From Chitinophaga polysaccharea (GTDB lineage Bacteria > Bacteroidota > Bacteroidia > Chitinophagales > Chitinophagaceae), in NCBI RefSeq assembly GCF_902150045.1, contig NZ_CABFVU010000001.1, positions 1,178,001 through 1,242,000 of the forward strand: DNA of 64,000 nt, given 5' to 3'. Below, piece after piece: positions 1 to 10,500 of the stretch (position 1 is its first letter; each line of letters opens with the position of its first letter). Position numbers and translations under genes: made by a program. The notes below the pieces were generated by a model. The model had not been told where the DNA came from. It did not search any database and was given only the letters and a program-made list of their open reading frames with translations.

Positions 1-147
1 TACCTTAATGAGGTCGTCGTGACTGATGTCTTTCGGTAATACCTTTAGATTAGTGGCCTTTTCCGGCTCCTGAGGCAATGCGTGTGAACATAGGGTACCG
101 ACAGCCATAAATGCCGCCACCACTACATAGCTTTTCCTGATTTTCAT
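1..147 (-). CDS. Probable c-type cytochrome, N-terminal part only
   Basis: Reading leftwards from an ATG at 147, an open frame of 49 codons runs off the left edge. It begins with a positively charged start and a hydrophobic stretch (KIRKSYVVVAAFMAVGTLC), a plausible signal peptide. The following segment contains ATNLKVLPKDISHDDLI, which I recognise from small periplasmic Bacteroidota cytochromes of the photosynthetic-reaction-centre cytochrome c-subunit type. The haem motif (CxxCH) would lie beyond the window edge, so the family call is inference. The gene sits just downstream of a terminator on the same strand, so it probably has its own promoter between 147 and about 285. Confidence 0.5.
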   Translation of the reverse strand, partial: MKIRKSYVVVAAFMAVGTLCSHALPQEPEKATNLKVLPKDISHDDLIKV

Positions 148-285
148 TGACAATGGGTTTAAATAAGTCTATAAATGCTTCCTTCAGAAAGGAATCTACA
201 AAAAAGAACAATAGGTAGTAGGGGTATCTACCGGCTTTTTCTTCTGTGCAACAGGCGCCGGCTCCAAACATACCGCTGCACGACT

Positions 286-329
286 GAAAAAAGAACCCCG
301 CACCCAAATGGATACGGGGGGCTTTTTTT
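286..329 (-). terminator. Rho-independent terminator after the SusD gene
   Basis: A CCCCG/CGGGG stem, extended beyond a small internal loop by an A-rich/T-rich outer stem, ends in TTCTTTTTT on the minus strand. It lies 15 bases after the susD-like stop codon. The outer stem has a T run in both directions, so it could work both ways. Confidence 0.7.
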
Positions 330-343
330 GCTATTAAGAGGAC

Positions 344-1807
344 TTAGTTATTGTCAACGCAAAGCTTGTTATAGATCAGCTCATCGGAAGATATAGGCCA
401 TATGTATTGCGCTGCAGTTGGTGCAATAACAGGCACTGTACTGCTTTTGGCAGGGAACGGGATACCCAGCCGGGTAACTTCCATGCTCCGGAAGCCTTCT
501 CCCAGCAATTCAATATGTTTTTCCCGGGTAATGGCTGTCAGCAATGCAGCAGCATTGGCAAAATCGGCAATGGTATAAGTGATCGTGGCATCGGAGCGGT
601 GTCTTACTGCGGATAATAACGCCACTGCAGTCGGATCAACTGAATTGGTTTGCCGCACCCTGGCCTCTGCCAGGTTCAATAACACTTCTGCATACCTGAT
701 CACAGGAATATAATCTGTAAAGGGACTGGGAGTAGGGAACTTCGTCCAGTAGTTCTTCCCGAGCGATTGAACAATGAACTTCCTGCGAGCATCTGTGGCC
801 GGCTTCCAGGAAGAATCAGCGATCACGCCATTGGGATGCATTGAATATTCCCCATTACCTGTAAACGGTTTGGAAGCAGGTGTAAAATAATATCCCAGCT
901 GGGTTTGCGTACCCGGGAAATCATCTGTAGAACCGGTAAATGGCAGTGAGAATATTGATTCCTTTGTAGAATACGGCGGTGCAAATACCTTTTGAATATC
1001 TGCTTCCAATGCGTGCCCTCCCGGTGAAACAAACGGTGCGCTGCCGGATACCATCTTTGCCGCCTCTGCTATCACCTTATCATACTGCTCCATAAACAGG
1101 TATACCCGGGTTTTATAAGCGATGGCGCTATAGGCATTGGCACGTGTAATAGAAGTTAATGCCCCGGCAGCGGGTTTTGGTAATAATGCCTCCGCTGAAT
1201 CCAGGTCGCGGATAATCTGTGCATAGGTTTCATTCACAGTGCTGCGGGCACGTGCATAATTTCCGATTTTAGCATGGCCTTCTGTATGAATGATTAAACC
1301 GGGTTTACTGCCTGCCCCGTCCCAGTGAGGACGTGCAAATAGTTGCAGCAGTGAAAAATAGCTTACGCCACGTACAAACTTCGCATCGCCGGCATACAGC
1401 TTTGCTACAGAATCGCCCACTACCTGGTTACCAACTGCATTCATGCCTGCCAGGAAAACATTTACGTTGTTAATAGTGATATATCCCTGCGACCATATCT
1501 CCTTTACTTCCTGCGTTTCACCGGTTGGCACCATTCTCCAGCTGGCATTCAATGTTACGTTGTTGGATTTTTCATTTACAAAGTCCTCTCCTCTCACTTC
1601 ATTGGCGATCAGGTATTTCCCGCCCAGGAACTTACCATGCTTCATTACAGAATACAGCCCATTCGCCTGGCTGGCAATCCGCTCCTTGGTTTCAAAAGCC
1701 CTGAAATCGGGGATATCTGTAGATGGCACTGGGTCCAGCAAATCTTTCTGGCAGGCGTTCAAACCTATCACTGCAACAACCAATATATTTAAAGCATATT
1801 TTCTCAT
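344..1807 (-). CDS. SusD/RagB-family outer-membrane glycan-binding lipoprotein
   Basis: 487 residues, the usual size for the family. The N-terminus has a lipoprotein signal ending in the lipobox LNAC (Cys19), so the mature protein is lipid-anchored on the outer membrane. The C-terminal motif IRYAEVLLNLAEAR is typical of SusD homologues. SusD proteins cap the paired SusC channel and bind glycan at the cell surface. The gene starts 11 bases after the SusC stop codon, so the two are co-transcribed, and a terminator follows. The substrate cannot be read from the sequence. The uronate genes at 12-30 kb are the nearest carbohydrate genes, but unrelated genes lie between, so a shared substrate is only a possibility. 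Confidence 0.9.
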   Translation of the reverse strand: MRKYALNILVVAVIGLNACQKDLLDPVPSTDIPDFRAFETKERIASQANGLYSVMKHGKFLGGKYLIANEVRGEDFVNEKSNNVTLNASWRMVPTGETQEVKEIWSQGYITINNVNVFLAGMNAVGNQVVGDSVAKLYAGDAKFVRGVSYFSLLQLFARPHWDGAGSKPGLIIHTEGHAKIGNYARARSTVNETYAQIIRDLDSAEALLPKPAAGALTSITRANAYSAIAYKTRVYLFMEQYDKVIAEAAKMVSGSAPFVSPGGHALEADIQKVFAPPYSTKESIFSLPFTGSTDDFPGTQTQLGYYFTPASKPFTGNGEYSMHPNGVIADSSWKPATDARRKFIVQSLGKNYWTKFPTPSPFTDYIPVIRYAEVLLNLAEARVRQTNSVDPTAVALLSAVRHRSDATITYTIADFANAAALLTAITREKHIELLGEGFRSMEVTRLGIPFPAKSSTVPVIAPTAAQYIWPISSDELIYNKLCVDNN

Positions 1808-1818
1808 CTTCCTTCAGT

Positions 1819-4800
1819 TTAAAAGTTAACATTAAGCCCCACTGTAAATGTCCGGCCATTGCCAAGTGTATTACGGTCCACACCCTGGCCGGAAGCATTA
1901 TTACCATTGGAGGAAACTTCCGGGTCGGGTCCCGGGTACTTTGTGATCAACGCCAGGTTCTGGCCCCTTACATACACTTTGGCGCCCTGTAACCGTATGG
2001 ATTTTGCCACATTATCAGGAATATTATAGGTAAGTGCTGCCGTACTTAATTTTACAAAATCGCCTTTGAAAACATTCGCAGCAATGGCAAAGGAAGAACC
2101 GTTGGAAATGTTATCGCCATATACTACGCGCGGCATATCTGTCTGATCCCCCGGTTGCCTCCACCTGTTCAACACATCTGTGCTGTTGTTCCAGTAACGC
2201 TGATCCCTTAACCCTGCATTACTGCCATAGTAAACATAAAAACCGGTTTGATAGGTAAGCAGTACATTCAATTCAAAAGCTTTATAACGGAAAGTATTTT
2301 CCAGTCCGCCCAATACTTTCGGATTTGTGTTCCTGTAGGCAACAGCATCTTTGACACCAACAGTAGGCGCCGTTTTACCGTCTTCATATTTATACTTAAC
2401 CGCATCGGCATTATTAAAATAGACCTTATCGCCATTTGCATTAATAAAGATCCTTCTGCCGGTGGCAGGGTCTACACCATCGGTACGCACTACATACAAC
2501 ATACTGGCAGGATACCCTACTTTATTGATACTGGTTTGTTCCAGGCTGCTGGTAACGAAAGGAATAGCAGTGATATCTCCGGCGAGCGATGTTATCTCAT
2601 TCTTATTGTGCGCAATATTGAAACCTATGTTCCAGGAGAAATCGCGCTTATCGATAGCTACTGCATTTACACTGAACTCAACTCCTTTATTATACATACT
2701 GCCCACGTTGGTAGGAATAGTGGCAATAGTAGCAGTGATACTGGTAATAGGGATACCGGCAGACGGCATCTGCGGTACAAACAGGATTAACCCGTTGATA
2801 TCATTATAGTAGTAAGAAAATTCACCACTGATCCTGTTGTTTAATATGCCATAGGTAAACCCTATATCTGTTTTCTTACTGGTTTCCCAATTCAAATCAG
2901 GATTGCCCGCCTGGTTAAAATAAATAGAAGGACTGCCGCCGTAAGGAGAAGGCTTGTACAATGATAAGGCATCATAGTCGCCAAGGCCCGCGAAGTTGCC
3001 CACCTTACCATGACTGGCCCTGATCTTGAAACTGCTGAACACATTATTAAGACCGGCGTTTGTCCAGAATGCTTCTTTCGTAATTTCCCATCCTGCAGAA
3101 AAACCATAAAAGGTACCTTTCTTAAAATTAGGACCAAAGGCAGAGTACTGGTCCTGTCGCACATTGGCGCTTAAATAATATTTCTCGTTATAATTATAAT
3201 TTAAACGGGCGAAGGCAGATAACAGGTAGTTCTCCTTACGCAGCAAATAGCGCGACAGGTCCGTGAGCCAGCCACCTTCACTGTTATTGAAATAATTATC
3301 CATCTGCTTCTGACGCCGCAGGCCATAGCGTTCGCGGGCATCACGCTGTTGTTCGAAACCTGCCAGCAGGCTAAGGTTGTGCTTTCCAAAGGAACGGTCC
3401 AGCTGTGCGGTATTTGTCCATACCCAACGTTTGTTCTGCGTATAAATACTGTTAACATCGCCGGTAGAAGAAACACCATCGCCCGAGAGGTAATTAAGAT
3501 AGATATCATTATTCATCAGGATATAGTCTGCACCATACTGGGTCTTTAACGTGATCCAGTCGGCCGGCTTTAACTGCAGGTAAACATTACCCTGGATATG
3601 ACTGGCTTCTGTATTGGAATGATCCATATCCAGCAGTACCTGTGGGTTATAGATACCGATGGGCAGTGTATTTTTTCCGCCGCTCATACCCGAGCCGCTG
3701 ATATTATAGCTTCCGTCGTTGTTATATGGGGATACCAGTGGAGAAGTAAGAAAAGCAAGACGGGCAAGCCCTCCCGAGTTAAAGGCTTCTCCTTCCAGCG
3801 AGCCGGATGATCCGGAGATCAGGCTTTGTTCATTGGAATAAGACATCCGCGCTCCAATGGAAAATGCTTTTCCTAATTGCTGGTCTATACTGAACAACAG
3901 GCTTTTACGGGCAAAGTCATTTTTCTTCAGGATACCCTGTTGCTTGGTGTATCCGGCTGAAAAATAATAACTGGTATTCTCCGAGCCGCCGGAAACATTC
4001 ACGTTATGATTATGCGATATTGTTTTATCGCGGTATATCACATCCATCCATTTTGTATCGATCACTTTGCCGTTGGCATCCAGATTGGCTACATAGCGAT
4101 CGGTATTACCGGCATTTGCCAGTGCTTCATTTTTCATTTCAAGAAACTGTTCCGTGTTCAGCACTTTCGGCAGGCGGGTAGGCCTGGTGGTACCAACCCA
4201 TCCATCGTAGGTTACTTTCGGACGGCCGGGCTTTCCTCTTTTTGTAGTTACAAACACTACACCGTTGGCAGCACGGCTACCGTAAATGGCGGTAGCAGCA
4301 GCATCTTTTGCAATATCGATAGAAGCAATATCAGCCGGGTTAATGCTTGATAATGGGTTCAGGGGAGAGTTGGAAATACCGGCGCCTACATCTCCTGAAA
4401 ATGCAGGTACCCCGTCAATAACAATTAACGGATATGCGCTCATGGAAATAGAGTTGGAACCGCGGATACGGAATACCGGCGGGTTATTCACAATCCCGTT
4501 GGGCACAGTGATCTGTACGCCGGCGGCACGTCCGCCCAGCCCGGCTTCAAAGCTCTGTACCGGCAATTCAGCGATAGCGGTTCCTTTAACAGAAGCAATA
4601 CTGCCGGTTACATCTTTCTTTCGCTGCGTACCATAACCAACCACCACTACTTCTGAAATAGCTTTTGAATCTGGCATCAGGATTACACTGCCTACTGTGT
4701 TACCGTTAATAGCTAATGTTTTTGTTTCGTATCCTACAAAAGATACTTTGAGTGATTGCGCATTCTCTGGTACAGAAAGGGAAAACTCTCCCTTTGAATC

Positions 4801-4962
4801 GGTGACCGTGCCTGTTTTTCCTCCGGGCAGGCTTACAGAAACACCGGGCAATCCATTCCCTGTATCGTCTGTTATCTTTCCCTTCACGGTACGGGAATGC
4901 TGTGCCAGCAGCGAGGTAGCGATCAATAGCACACCTGCCAGCACGAGTAGAAGTTTCCTCAT
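1819..4962 (-). CDS. SusC/RagA-family TonB-dependent outer-membrane transporter
   Basis: 1047 residues from the chosen ATG at 4962. A longer frame reaches 5019, but its first 19 residues are unlike a signal peptide, while MRKLLLVLAGVLLIATSLLAQ is a clear one. Order: signal peptide 1-21; carboxypeptidase-regulatory-like domain about 25-110 (VKGKITDDTGNGLPGVSVS); a VVVGYGTQRKKDVTGSI segment leading into the plug domain (with AANGVVFVTTKRGK); then a long beta-barrel ending in an aromatic residue (GLNVNF). This is the SusC arrangement: energised import of oligosaccharides across the outer membrane with SusD as lid. No anti-sigma/sigma pair or hybrid sensor is adjacent. A weak -7-like box (TACCATTG, one mismatch) lies at 4994-5001 on the minus strand. 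Confidence 0.92.
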   Translation of the reverse strand: MRKLLLVLAGVLLIATSLLAQHSRTVKGKITDDTGNGLPGVSVSLPGGKTGTVTDSKGEFSLSVPENAQSLKVSFVGYETKTLAINGNTVGSVILMPDSKAISEVVVVGYGTQRKKDVTGSIASVKGTAIAELPVQSFEAGLGGRAAGVQITVPNGIVNNPPVFRIRGSNSISMSAYPLIVIDGVPAFSGDVGAGISNSPLNPLSSINPADIASIDIAKDAAATAIYGSRAANGVVFVTTKRGKPGRPKVTYDGWVGTTRPTRLPKVLNTEQFLEMKNEALANAGNTDRYVANLDANGKVIDTKWMDVIYRDKTISHNHNVNVSGGSENTSYYFSAGYTKQQGILKKNDFARKSLLFSIDQQLGKAFSIGARMSYSNEQSLISGSSGSLEGEAFNSGGLARLAFLTSPLVSPYNNDGSYNISGSGMSGGKNTLPIGIYNPQVLLDMDHSNTEASHIQGNVYLQLKPADWITLKTQYGADYILMNNDIYLNYLSGDGVSSTGDVNSIYTQNKRWVWTNTAQLDRSFGKHNLSLLAGFEQQRDARERYGLRRQKQMDNYFNNSEGGWLTDLSRYLLRKENYLLSAFARLNYNYNEKYYLSANVRQDQYSAFGPNFKKGTFYGFSAGWEITKEAFWTNAGLNNVFSSFKIRASHGKVGNFAGLGDYDALSLYKPSPYGGSPSIYFNQAGNPDLNWETSKKTDIGFTYGILNNRISGEFSYYYNDINGLILFVPQMPSAGIPITSITATIATIPTNVGSMYNKGVEFSVNAVAIDKRDFSWNIGFNIAHNKNEITSLAGDITAIPFVTSSLEQTSINKVGYPASMLYVVRTDGVDPATGRRIFINANGDKVYFNNADAVKYKYEDGKTAPTVGVKDAVAYRNTNPKVLGGLENTFRYKAFELNVLLTYQTGFYVYYGSNAGLRDQRYWNNSTDVLNRWRQPGDQTDMPRVVYGDNISNGSSFAIAANVFKGDFVKLSTAALTYNIPDNVAKSIRLQGAKVYVRGQNLALITKYPGPDPEVSSNGNNASGQGVDRNTLGNGRTFTVGLNVNF

Positions 4963-5614
4963 GTCAGTTAGATTTAATTGTTGATAAAAATTACAATGGT
5001 AGTATTCAGATTTTGGCAATAAACACCCTGTTCCGGCTCATGAAACCGGATTGGGATGCATAAAAGGACCAGGTTACTAAATTAGCTACAATGCTCTACA
5101 GTATTGAATTTTAGGTTTAGTTGCAATATTTAAAGGTTTAGATTCAGGTTTTTGGTTGCCGCTACAATTACATCATAAGGTTGCCAGTATTACTGGTAGC
5201 TTAAAAATAAAAAAGAAATTCCAATTTTCATCGCAGTAAAAAAAATTACTGCCGGTTCATTCTTTCAGAAATAGGTTAAGCATCCGCCGATACTAGCTAT
5301 CAGCATCTTATATATTTAATTCACAAATGAATTTTTTCTACTCATCCTATCCTGTTAACGTATAGGCATCACCGGTACCTGCCGGATACAGCTTCCGGAG
5401 CGGCGGCAATTCAGGGCCGGGATATTTCTGTTCATCAATCCCCTGCCCGCTGCAGGTACCCGTCTACCTGCAGCGGTTCAATTTGCCTGTACAGCAATAC
5501 GGCATAACAGTCGCGGATCCCTCAAAAAAGTACCTGCCGCAGTATTTAATCCGCAATAACCGGGTTTTTTGCCGATATTCACGAAGCTACCTTTGTTTAA
5601 AAAACATTGAAGCC
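4963..5614. other. Divergent intergenic region with an inverted repeat
   Basis: 652 bases separate the divergent SusC and Ada-like starts. The left part is AT-rich. At 5447-5476 there is a perfect inverted repeat with 12-base arms (CCGCTGCAGGTA and its complement) around a 6-base loop. It has no following T run, so it looks more like an operator or a leader structure than a terminator. I see no convincing gene or RNA gene here. Confidence 0.6.
5568..5595 (+). promoter_or_regulatory. Bacteroidota-type promoter of the Ada-like gene
   Basis: TTTG at 5568-5571 and TACCTTTG at 5588-5595 match the Bacteroidota -33 (TTTG) and -7 (TAnnTTTG) elements. The spacer is 16 bases, slightly short. The -7 box ends 19 bases before the ATG at 5615, which supports that start over an upstream in-frame ATG at 5483. 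Confidence 0.6.
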
Positions 5615-6451
5615 ATGAATCATTACAACACCATTGCCTCGGCAATAGACTATATAAAAGCGCATTTCAAAACACAGCCTGATCTCCAGGAAATTGCCGC
5701 AGCCGTACATATGAGCCCGTTTCATTTTCAGCGGGTGTTTGCAGAGTGGGCAGGAGTAACTCCTAAAAAGTTCCTTCAATATCTCACACTGGATTATGCA
5801 AAAACAATACTGAGGGAGGAAAAGGTGACCGTTTTCGATGCAGCCTTTGAAGCGGGGCTTTCAGGTACCGGGCGCCTGCATGACCTGTTCATCAATATAG
5901 AAAGCATGACACCGGGCGAATACAAAAACGGCGGTAAAGCACTGCACATTAATTATAGTTTTGCAGAAAGCCCCTTTGGCGATATCATAGTGGCTTCTAC
6001 TTCCAAAGGTATTTGCCACATGGCCTTTGCAGACAACCAGCAGCAGGCCTTTGAGGATCTGACCGCCCAATTTCCCCATGCCCGGTTTACCCAGATGGTA
6101 GATCTTATCCAGCAAAATACCCTGTATATTTTTACACAGGACTGGAGCCGGCTGTCTGAAATTAAACTGCACCTGAGGGGAACCGATTTTCAGCTGAAAG
6201 TATGGGAAGCGCTTCTGAAAATCCCGGTGGGGAACCTGACTACTTATTCGCATCTGGCAACAACCATTAAGCATCCGAACGCATCCCGGGCAGTAGGCAC
6301 CGCGGTAGCCCAAAACCCGGTGGCATTCCTGATCCCCTGTCACCGTGTTATTAAAGCCAGCGGCGATACCGGCCAATACCACTGGGGAAGCACACGCAAA
6401 AGCGCGATCATCGGCTGGGAAGCTGCAAAAAAAGAGAATAAAGACGGATGA
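5615..6451 (+). CDS. Ada-like fusion: AraC-type HTH plus methylated-DNA-cysteine methyltransferase
   Basis: 278 residues. Residues about 5-105 form an AraC-type double helix-turn-helix (LQEIAAAVHMSPFHFQRVF, ending MTPGEYK). Residues about 112-272 form the O6-alkylguanine-DNA alkyltransferase domain with the acceptor cysteine in PCHRVIK (Cys242). The family moves alkyl groups from O6-alkylguanine or O4-alkylthymine to this cysteine and can also activate repair genes. The zinc-cysteine N-terminal domain of E. coli Ada is absent, as in many Bacteroidota members, so how methylation would signal to the HTH is unclear. The gene stands alone and is followed by a strong terminator. Start chosen at 5615 because the promoter box lies just upstream. 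Confidence 0.88.
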   Translation: MNHYNTIASAIDYIKAHFKTQPDLQEIAAAVHMSPFHFQRVFAEWAGVTPKKFLQYLTLDYAKTILREEKVTVFDAAFEAGLSGTGRLHDLFINIESMTPGEYKNGGKALHINYSFAESPFGDIIVASTSKGICHMAFADNQQQAFEDLTAQFPHARFTQMVDLIQQNTLYIFTQDWSRLSEIKLHLRGTDFQLKVWEALLKIPVGNLTTYSHLATTIKHPNASRAVGTAVAQNPVAFLIPCHRVIKASGDTGQYHWGSTRKSAIIGWEAAKKENKDG

Positions 6452-6511
6452 AAAATATAATCATCTTCCCCTTTCCTCTTCTTACCAACATTCAATAGCA
6501 ATCAAAACAAA

Positions 6512-6545
6512 GGGCTGCCCGCTTGTGTAGGACAGCCCCGTTTTT
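6512..6545 (+). terminator. Rho-independent terminator after the Ada-like gene
   Basis: GGGCTG at 6512-6517 pairs with CAGCCC at 6533-6538, with further pairing inside, and is followed by CGTTTTT. It lies 60 bases after the stop codon. Confidence 0.75.
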
Positions 6546-6950
6546 GCTTATGAAAAAAAGGACCAGCACTAAATAGTGCCTGCCGGTTAGACGAGGAAAA
6601 AAAATTTATCAGAAAGTCAAAAATATCACTATTGTATAAGCGTCATCACATGCCTGCAGGCATGCGCATTAGTTTCTCACGAAAGATCAGCGCCTGGTTT
6701 AGATGTTAATCAAGTTAGTATATCGCTTGTGATAATTCCGTTTTTCAGATTTTGGTTGCTATAAACACATCCTCTCGCAGATGCTCAGTAGTGCTTAATA
6801 GGTTACCTTAAAAATAAAAAATTATTTCGCATTTCCATATATAAATTTTTGCGTTTGTTCCACGGGAGGAATAAAAGCTATATCAATATTCAGCATCAAT
6901 CCTTTACATATACCAATATCCGTGGGTTTTCTTATCTTTCCGGAAAAACA
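6546..6950. other. Intergenic region with a 16-base palindrome
   Basis: About 400 bases without a recognisable gene. It holds a perfect 16-base palindrome, CATGCCTGCAGGCATG, at 6649-6664 in otherwise AT-rich sequence. A -7-like box with one mismatch (TATCTTTC) lies at 6933-6940, ten bases before the SRPBCC start. Confidence 0.5.
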
Positions 6951-7370
6951 ATGACCTCCGGAAAGAAACTTGTTGGCCTCACTAACTCCCAGGGCTGGGA
7001 AACCGGCATCCGACGCACTTTTACCATCGCTCCGGCAGATGCCTGGGAAACGTTGTTTACCCAACCCGTTCTCGGATACTGGCTGGACAGTAACGCTGGC
7101 CTTCCCTTCGAAAAAAGCGATACCTATACCACCAGCTCAGGTATCACTATCAGGGTTACCTCCGTTACTACCGGGAAAGTGATCAGGATAAAATGGCAGC
7201 AGGCTCCCGATACAGATGCGTCTACCCTGCAAATAAGGGTGATTCCGGCCAGGGAAAAAACTGTTATCGCCTTTCATCACGAATGGCTGAAAAATGAGGA
7301 AGAAAGAATTAAAATGAACGATTACTGGAAAGGTGTATTGGATAAAATAGAAGCATACCTGCAAAGGTAA
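6951..7370 (+). CDS. SRPBCC (START-like) superfamily protein
   Basis: 139 residues from the ATG at 6951. The longer frame from 6849 adds 34 residues that do not resemble the family, and a -7-like box lies just before 6951. The fold signature is an early RRTFTIAPADAWETLFT strand-helix, a variable middle and a C-terminal amphipathic helix (MNDYWKGVLDKIEAYL), as in AHSA1/SRPBCC proteins, which form a helix-grip ligand cavity or bind Hsp90-like partners. The ligand is unknown. It lies 182 bases upstream of the Pls-like synthetase on the same strand, but that gene has its own -7 box, so the two are probably separate units. Confidence 0.7.
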   Translation: MTSGKKLVGLTNSQGWETGIRRTFTIAPADAWETLFTQPVLGYWLDSNAGLPFEKSDTYTTSSGITIRVTSVTTGKVIRIKWQQAPDTDASTLQIRVIPAREKTVIAFHHEWLKNEEERIKMNDYWKGVLDKIEAYLQR

Positions 7371-7480
7371 TCCGCCTTTTTTGCATGAATGATATTTAAA
7401 GTTTAGCTGTCTGAAGATGTAACCTTAAAAATACCTTAACAAATTATACGCTTTTTTCCCCAAAGAACCTATTATTTTTA

Positions 7481-7523
7481 AGCCTATTATAAGGCTGTGC
7501 TCCGATTCTTCCCCCTAACTTTG
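7481..7523 (+). promoter_or_regulatory. Promoter region of the Pls-like synthetase with a small dyad
   Basis: TAACTTTG at 7516-7523 matches the -7 consensus TAnnTTTG, 29 bases before the ATG. Just upstream, AGCCT (7481-7485) and AGGCT (7492-7496) form an inverted repeat around ATTATA, covering roughly the -33 position. No TTTG is seen there, so the dyad may be an activator site. That last point is inference. Confidence 0.5.
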
Positions 7524-7552
7524 CAATACCAAACCTACGGGAACGCGAACTT

Positions 7553-10500
7553 ATGAATGTTTACAGTATAGTTAAAGGGCCCCAACAGCCAGAGCTGCTT
7601 CATCATGAAACACTGGCGGATATCTTTTCCCAAACCGTGCAGGAACACGCCCAACACACCGCACTGGTATTCCGGCAGCAAACACTTACATACCAACAGC
7701 TGGATCACTGGAGTGACGCTATTGCCGCCTATCTTCAATCAAAAGGAATAGGCCCTGGAAGCGTGGTGGGCATATGGTGGCCACGCAGCCTGGAGCTGCA
7801 TGCTGCTATACTTGGCATTATAAAGGCAGGTGCTGCCTATGTACCGCTCGACCGGGAAATGCCCGCGGAAAGAGTGGAAGGAGTGCTTACTGAAGTAAAG
7901 GCTGCGGCCTGTTTCAGCGAAGTGCCCCTGCAGCTGAACGCCGAAATATTAACCGTACCTCCGGTACCGGATCATTCCGAGGTGTTTTCCCTCAGCGCTG
8001 GTCCGCAGCCGGAAAATTTCGCCTATGTACTGTATACTTCCGGCAGCACCGGTAAGCCTAAAGGCATCCCGATCAGCCACCGGCAGATCTGCCATCTGAT
8101 CAGGGCGGAACAAACCGTATTAAACATCCGCACTACTGATAAAGTATACCAGGGCTTCTCCGTATCGTTCGATATGTGGTGCGAAGAAACCTGGCTTAGC
8201 TATTTTGCCGGCGCTACCCTCTGGGTGGCCGATGCAACTACGGCCAAGGCTATCGATGAACTGGGCGATGTATTGCGCCGGGAAAATATCACCATATTGC
8301 ATGCTGTTCCAAGTTTACTTGCCATCATGGACGATAATATTCCTTCGCTACGCCTCATCAATGCCGGCGGAGAAGCATGTACCCCCCAGGTATTATCCAG
8401 GTGGGCCATTCCTCCACGCCGCTTCTATAACAGTTACGGCCCTACGGAAACCACTGTAAGCGCTACTTTCGCTGCGCTCAAACCCGGGGATTATATTACC
8501 ATCGGCCAGCCGTTGCCTAATTACAACATGGCGGTTGTAGACGAGAAGCTGGATATCCTCCCACTGGGAGAACGTGGAGAACTGGTGATCTCCGGCCCCG
8601 GTGTAGGCGCAGGTTATATCGACAGACCCGAGCTTACACATGAGAAGTTTGTGGATAAACCAGCCAGTATGACTGAACTGCCCGGCGACCGCCTGTATCG
8701 CACCGGCGACGCCGCTATCATTTTACCCGATGGCAGTATCGATTTCCAGGGCCGGCTGGACGACCAGATCAAATTACGGGGATACAGGATCGAACTGGGA
8801 GAAATTGAAAACCAGCTCCATACCATTGCCGGTATCGCGGCAGCAGCAGTGGCTGTAAAAAAAGACAGCAACGACCAGGATCAGCTGGTGGGTTATATCT
8901 TGAAAGAAGATAATGCCCCTTTTGATGAACAGGCCCTCCGCACCGCACTCGCCAAAGTATTACCGCCCTATATGGTGCCGGGCACCATTGTAGCATTGGA
9001 AGATATGCCCCGCCTTCCCAGCGGAAAAATAAACCGCAAAGCCCTGCCCCTGCCGGCAGCCTTCGCAGAAATAACCACCCACGAAGCTATCGATCCGGAT
9101 GCACCTGTAGCGGAAAGGATCACCGCTATACTATCGAAAATATTTCCTGACCGGGCCATCGATCTTCAACAGGATTTTTTTACAGACCTCGGCGGACACT
9201 CCTTACTGGCAGCCGCTTTTGTATCACGATTGCGCCGCGAGGCCAATGTGCCTAATGCATCTCTCAAAGATATTTATATACACCGCCCCTTACAGGAACT
9301 GGTAAACGTATGGGCTGCACAACCACAGGCAGATCAGAAACCACCACGTGTATTTAATAAAATACCCTGGTGGCGCCACCTCAGCTGCTGGATAGCCCAA
9401 ACCATTGCTGTACTGGTGATTTTTGGATTATTTGCGATGCAGATATTCCTGCCTTACCTGGGATACTATTATGTAGAACAGGATACCAGTCATTTAGGAT
9501 ATGCTATTATTACTGCGCTCGTGATGTTTTGCCTGCTACCACCTCTTTTCTCTATTCTTATTATCAGTACCAAATGGCTGGTGATAGGAAAAATGAAAGC
9601 AGGTGATTATCCATTATGGGGTACTTATTACTTCCGCTGGTGGCTGGTAAAAACAATCCAGCGGTTGATGCCATCCCAGTTTCTTAATGGTACACCGCTA
9701 TACCCCGCTTACCTGCGGATGCTTGGCGTGAAAATAGCGCCGGATGCGCAACTTGGTGCGGTGACGATCGGCGCTGAAGATCTTGTTACCATTGGCAGTG
9801 ATGTGAGCATCAGTTCACAGGCCGTGATTAATAATGCTTTTATCGAAGACGGCCTGTTAAAACTGCGTACAGTGCACCTGGGTGATCACGCCTATATAGG
9901 CAGCAGCGCGGTCATTGGCGGCAGCACTGTAATGGAAGACTGGAGCGAATTACAGGACCTTAGCTTTTTGCCTGCCAACAGTACAGTAAAATCCGGTGAA
10001 GTATGGCAAGGCAGTCCGGCTGTATTAAAAGTAACCAAAAATGTCAGCGACTTACCGCAACCATTACCGGTATCCAATGCAACCCGCAGAAAATACAGTG
10101 TTATCTTTTCCATGTTCCTGCTGGTATTCCCATTCACGGTGTTACTCCCGTTACTGCCTACCATCATCACACTGAACCAGATGGATAACGCGGCGCCGGA
10201 TTACAATTTTAATTACATGGTGATCACACCGGCGCTGGCGCTGAGCTATATTATACTATTCACCGCGCAAACCGTGCTGCTCACCCGTTTACTGCAATGG
10301 GGAATAAAGCCAGGCACTTACCCGGTTTACAGTGCATTCTATGCTCGTAAGTGGTTCGCCGATCAGCTCATGTCTCTATCTCTGATCGTGATACATCCCA
10401 TTTTTGCCACGGTGTATATTTCTTCCCTGTTCCGCGCGCTGGGAGCTAAAATCGGCCGTAACACAGAAGTATCTACCGCCAGCAGCGTTACCCATCCTTT

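Noticed and set aside
4963..5019. Longer N-terminus for the SusC protein starting at 5019.
   Set aside because: The extra 19 residues precede a typical signal peptide and do not look like one.
6649..6664. CATGCCTGCAGGCATG looks like part of a cloning-vector polylinker (SphI/PstI sites).
   Set aside because: The match is short, is a self-contained palindrome, and the flanking sequence is ordinary AT-rich intergenic DNA with normal genes on both sides.
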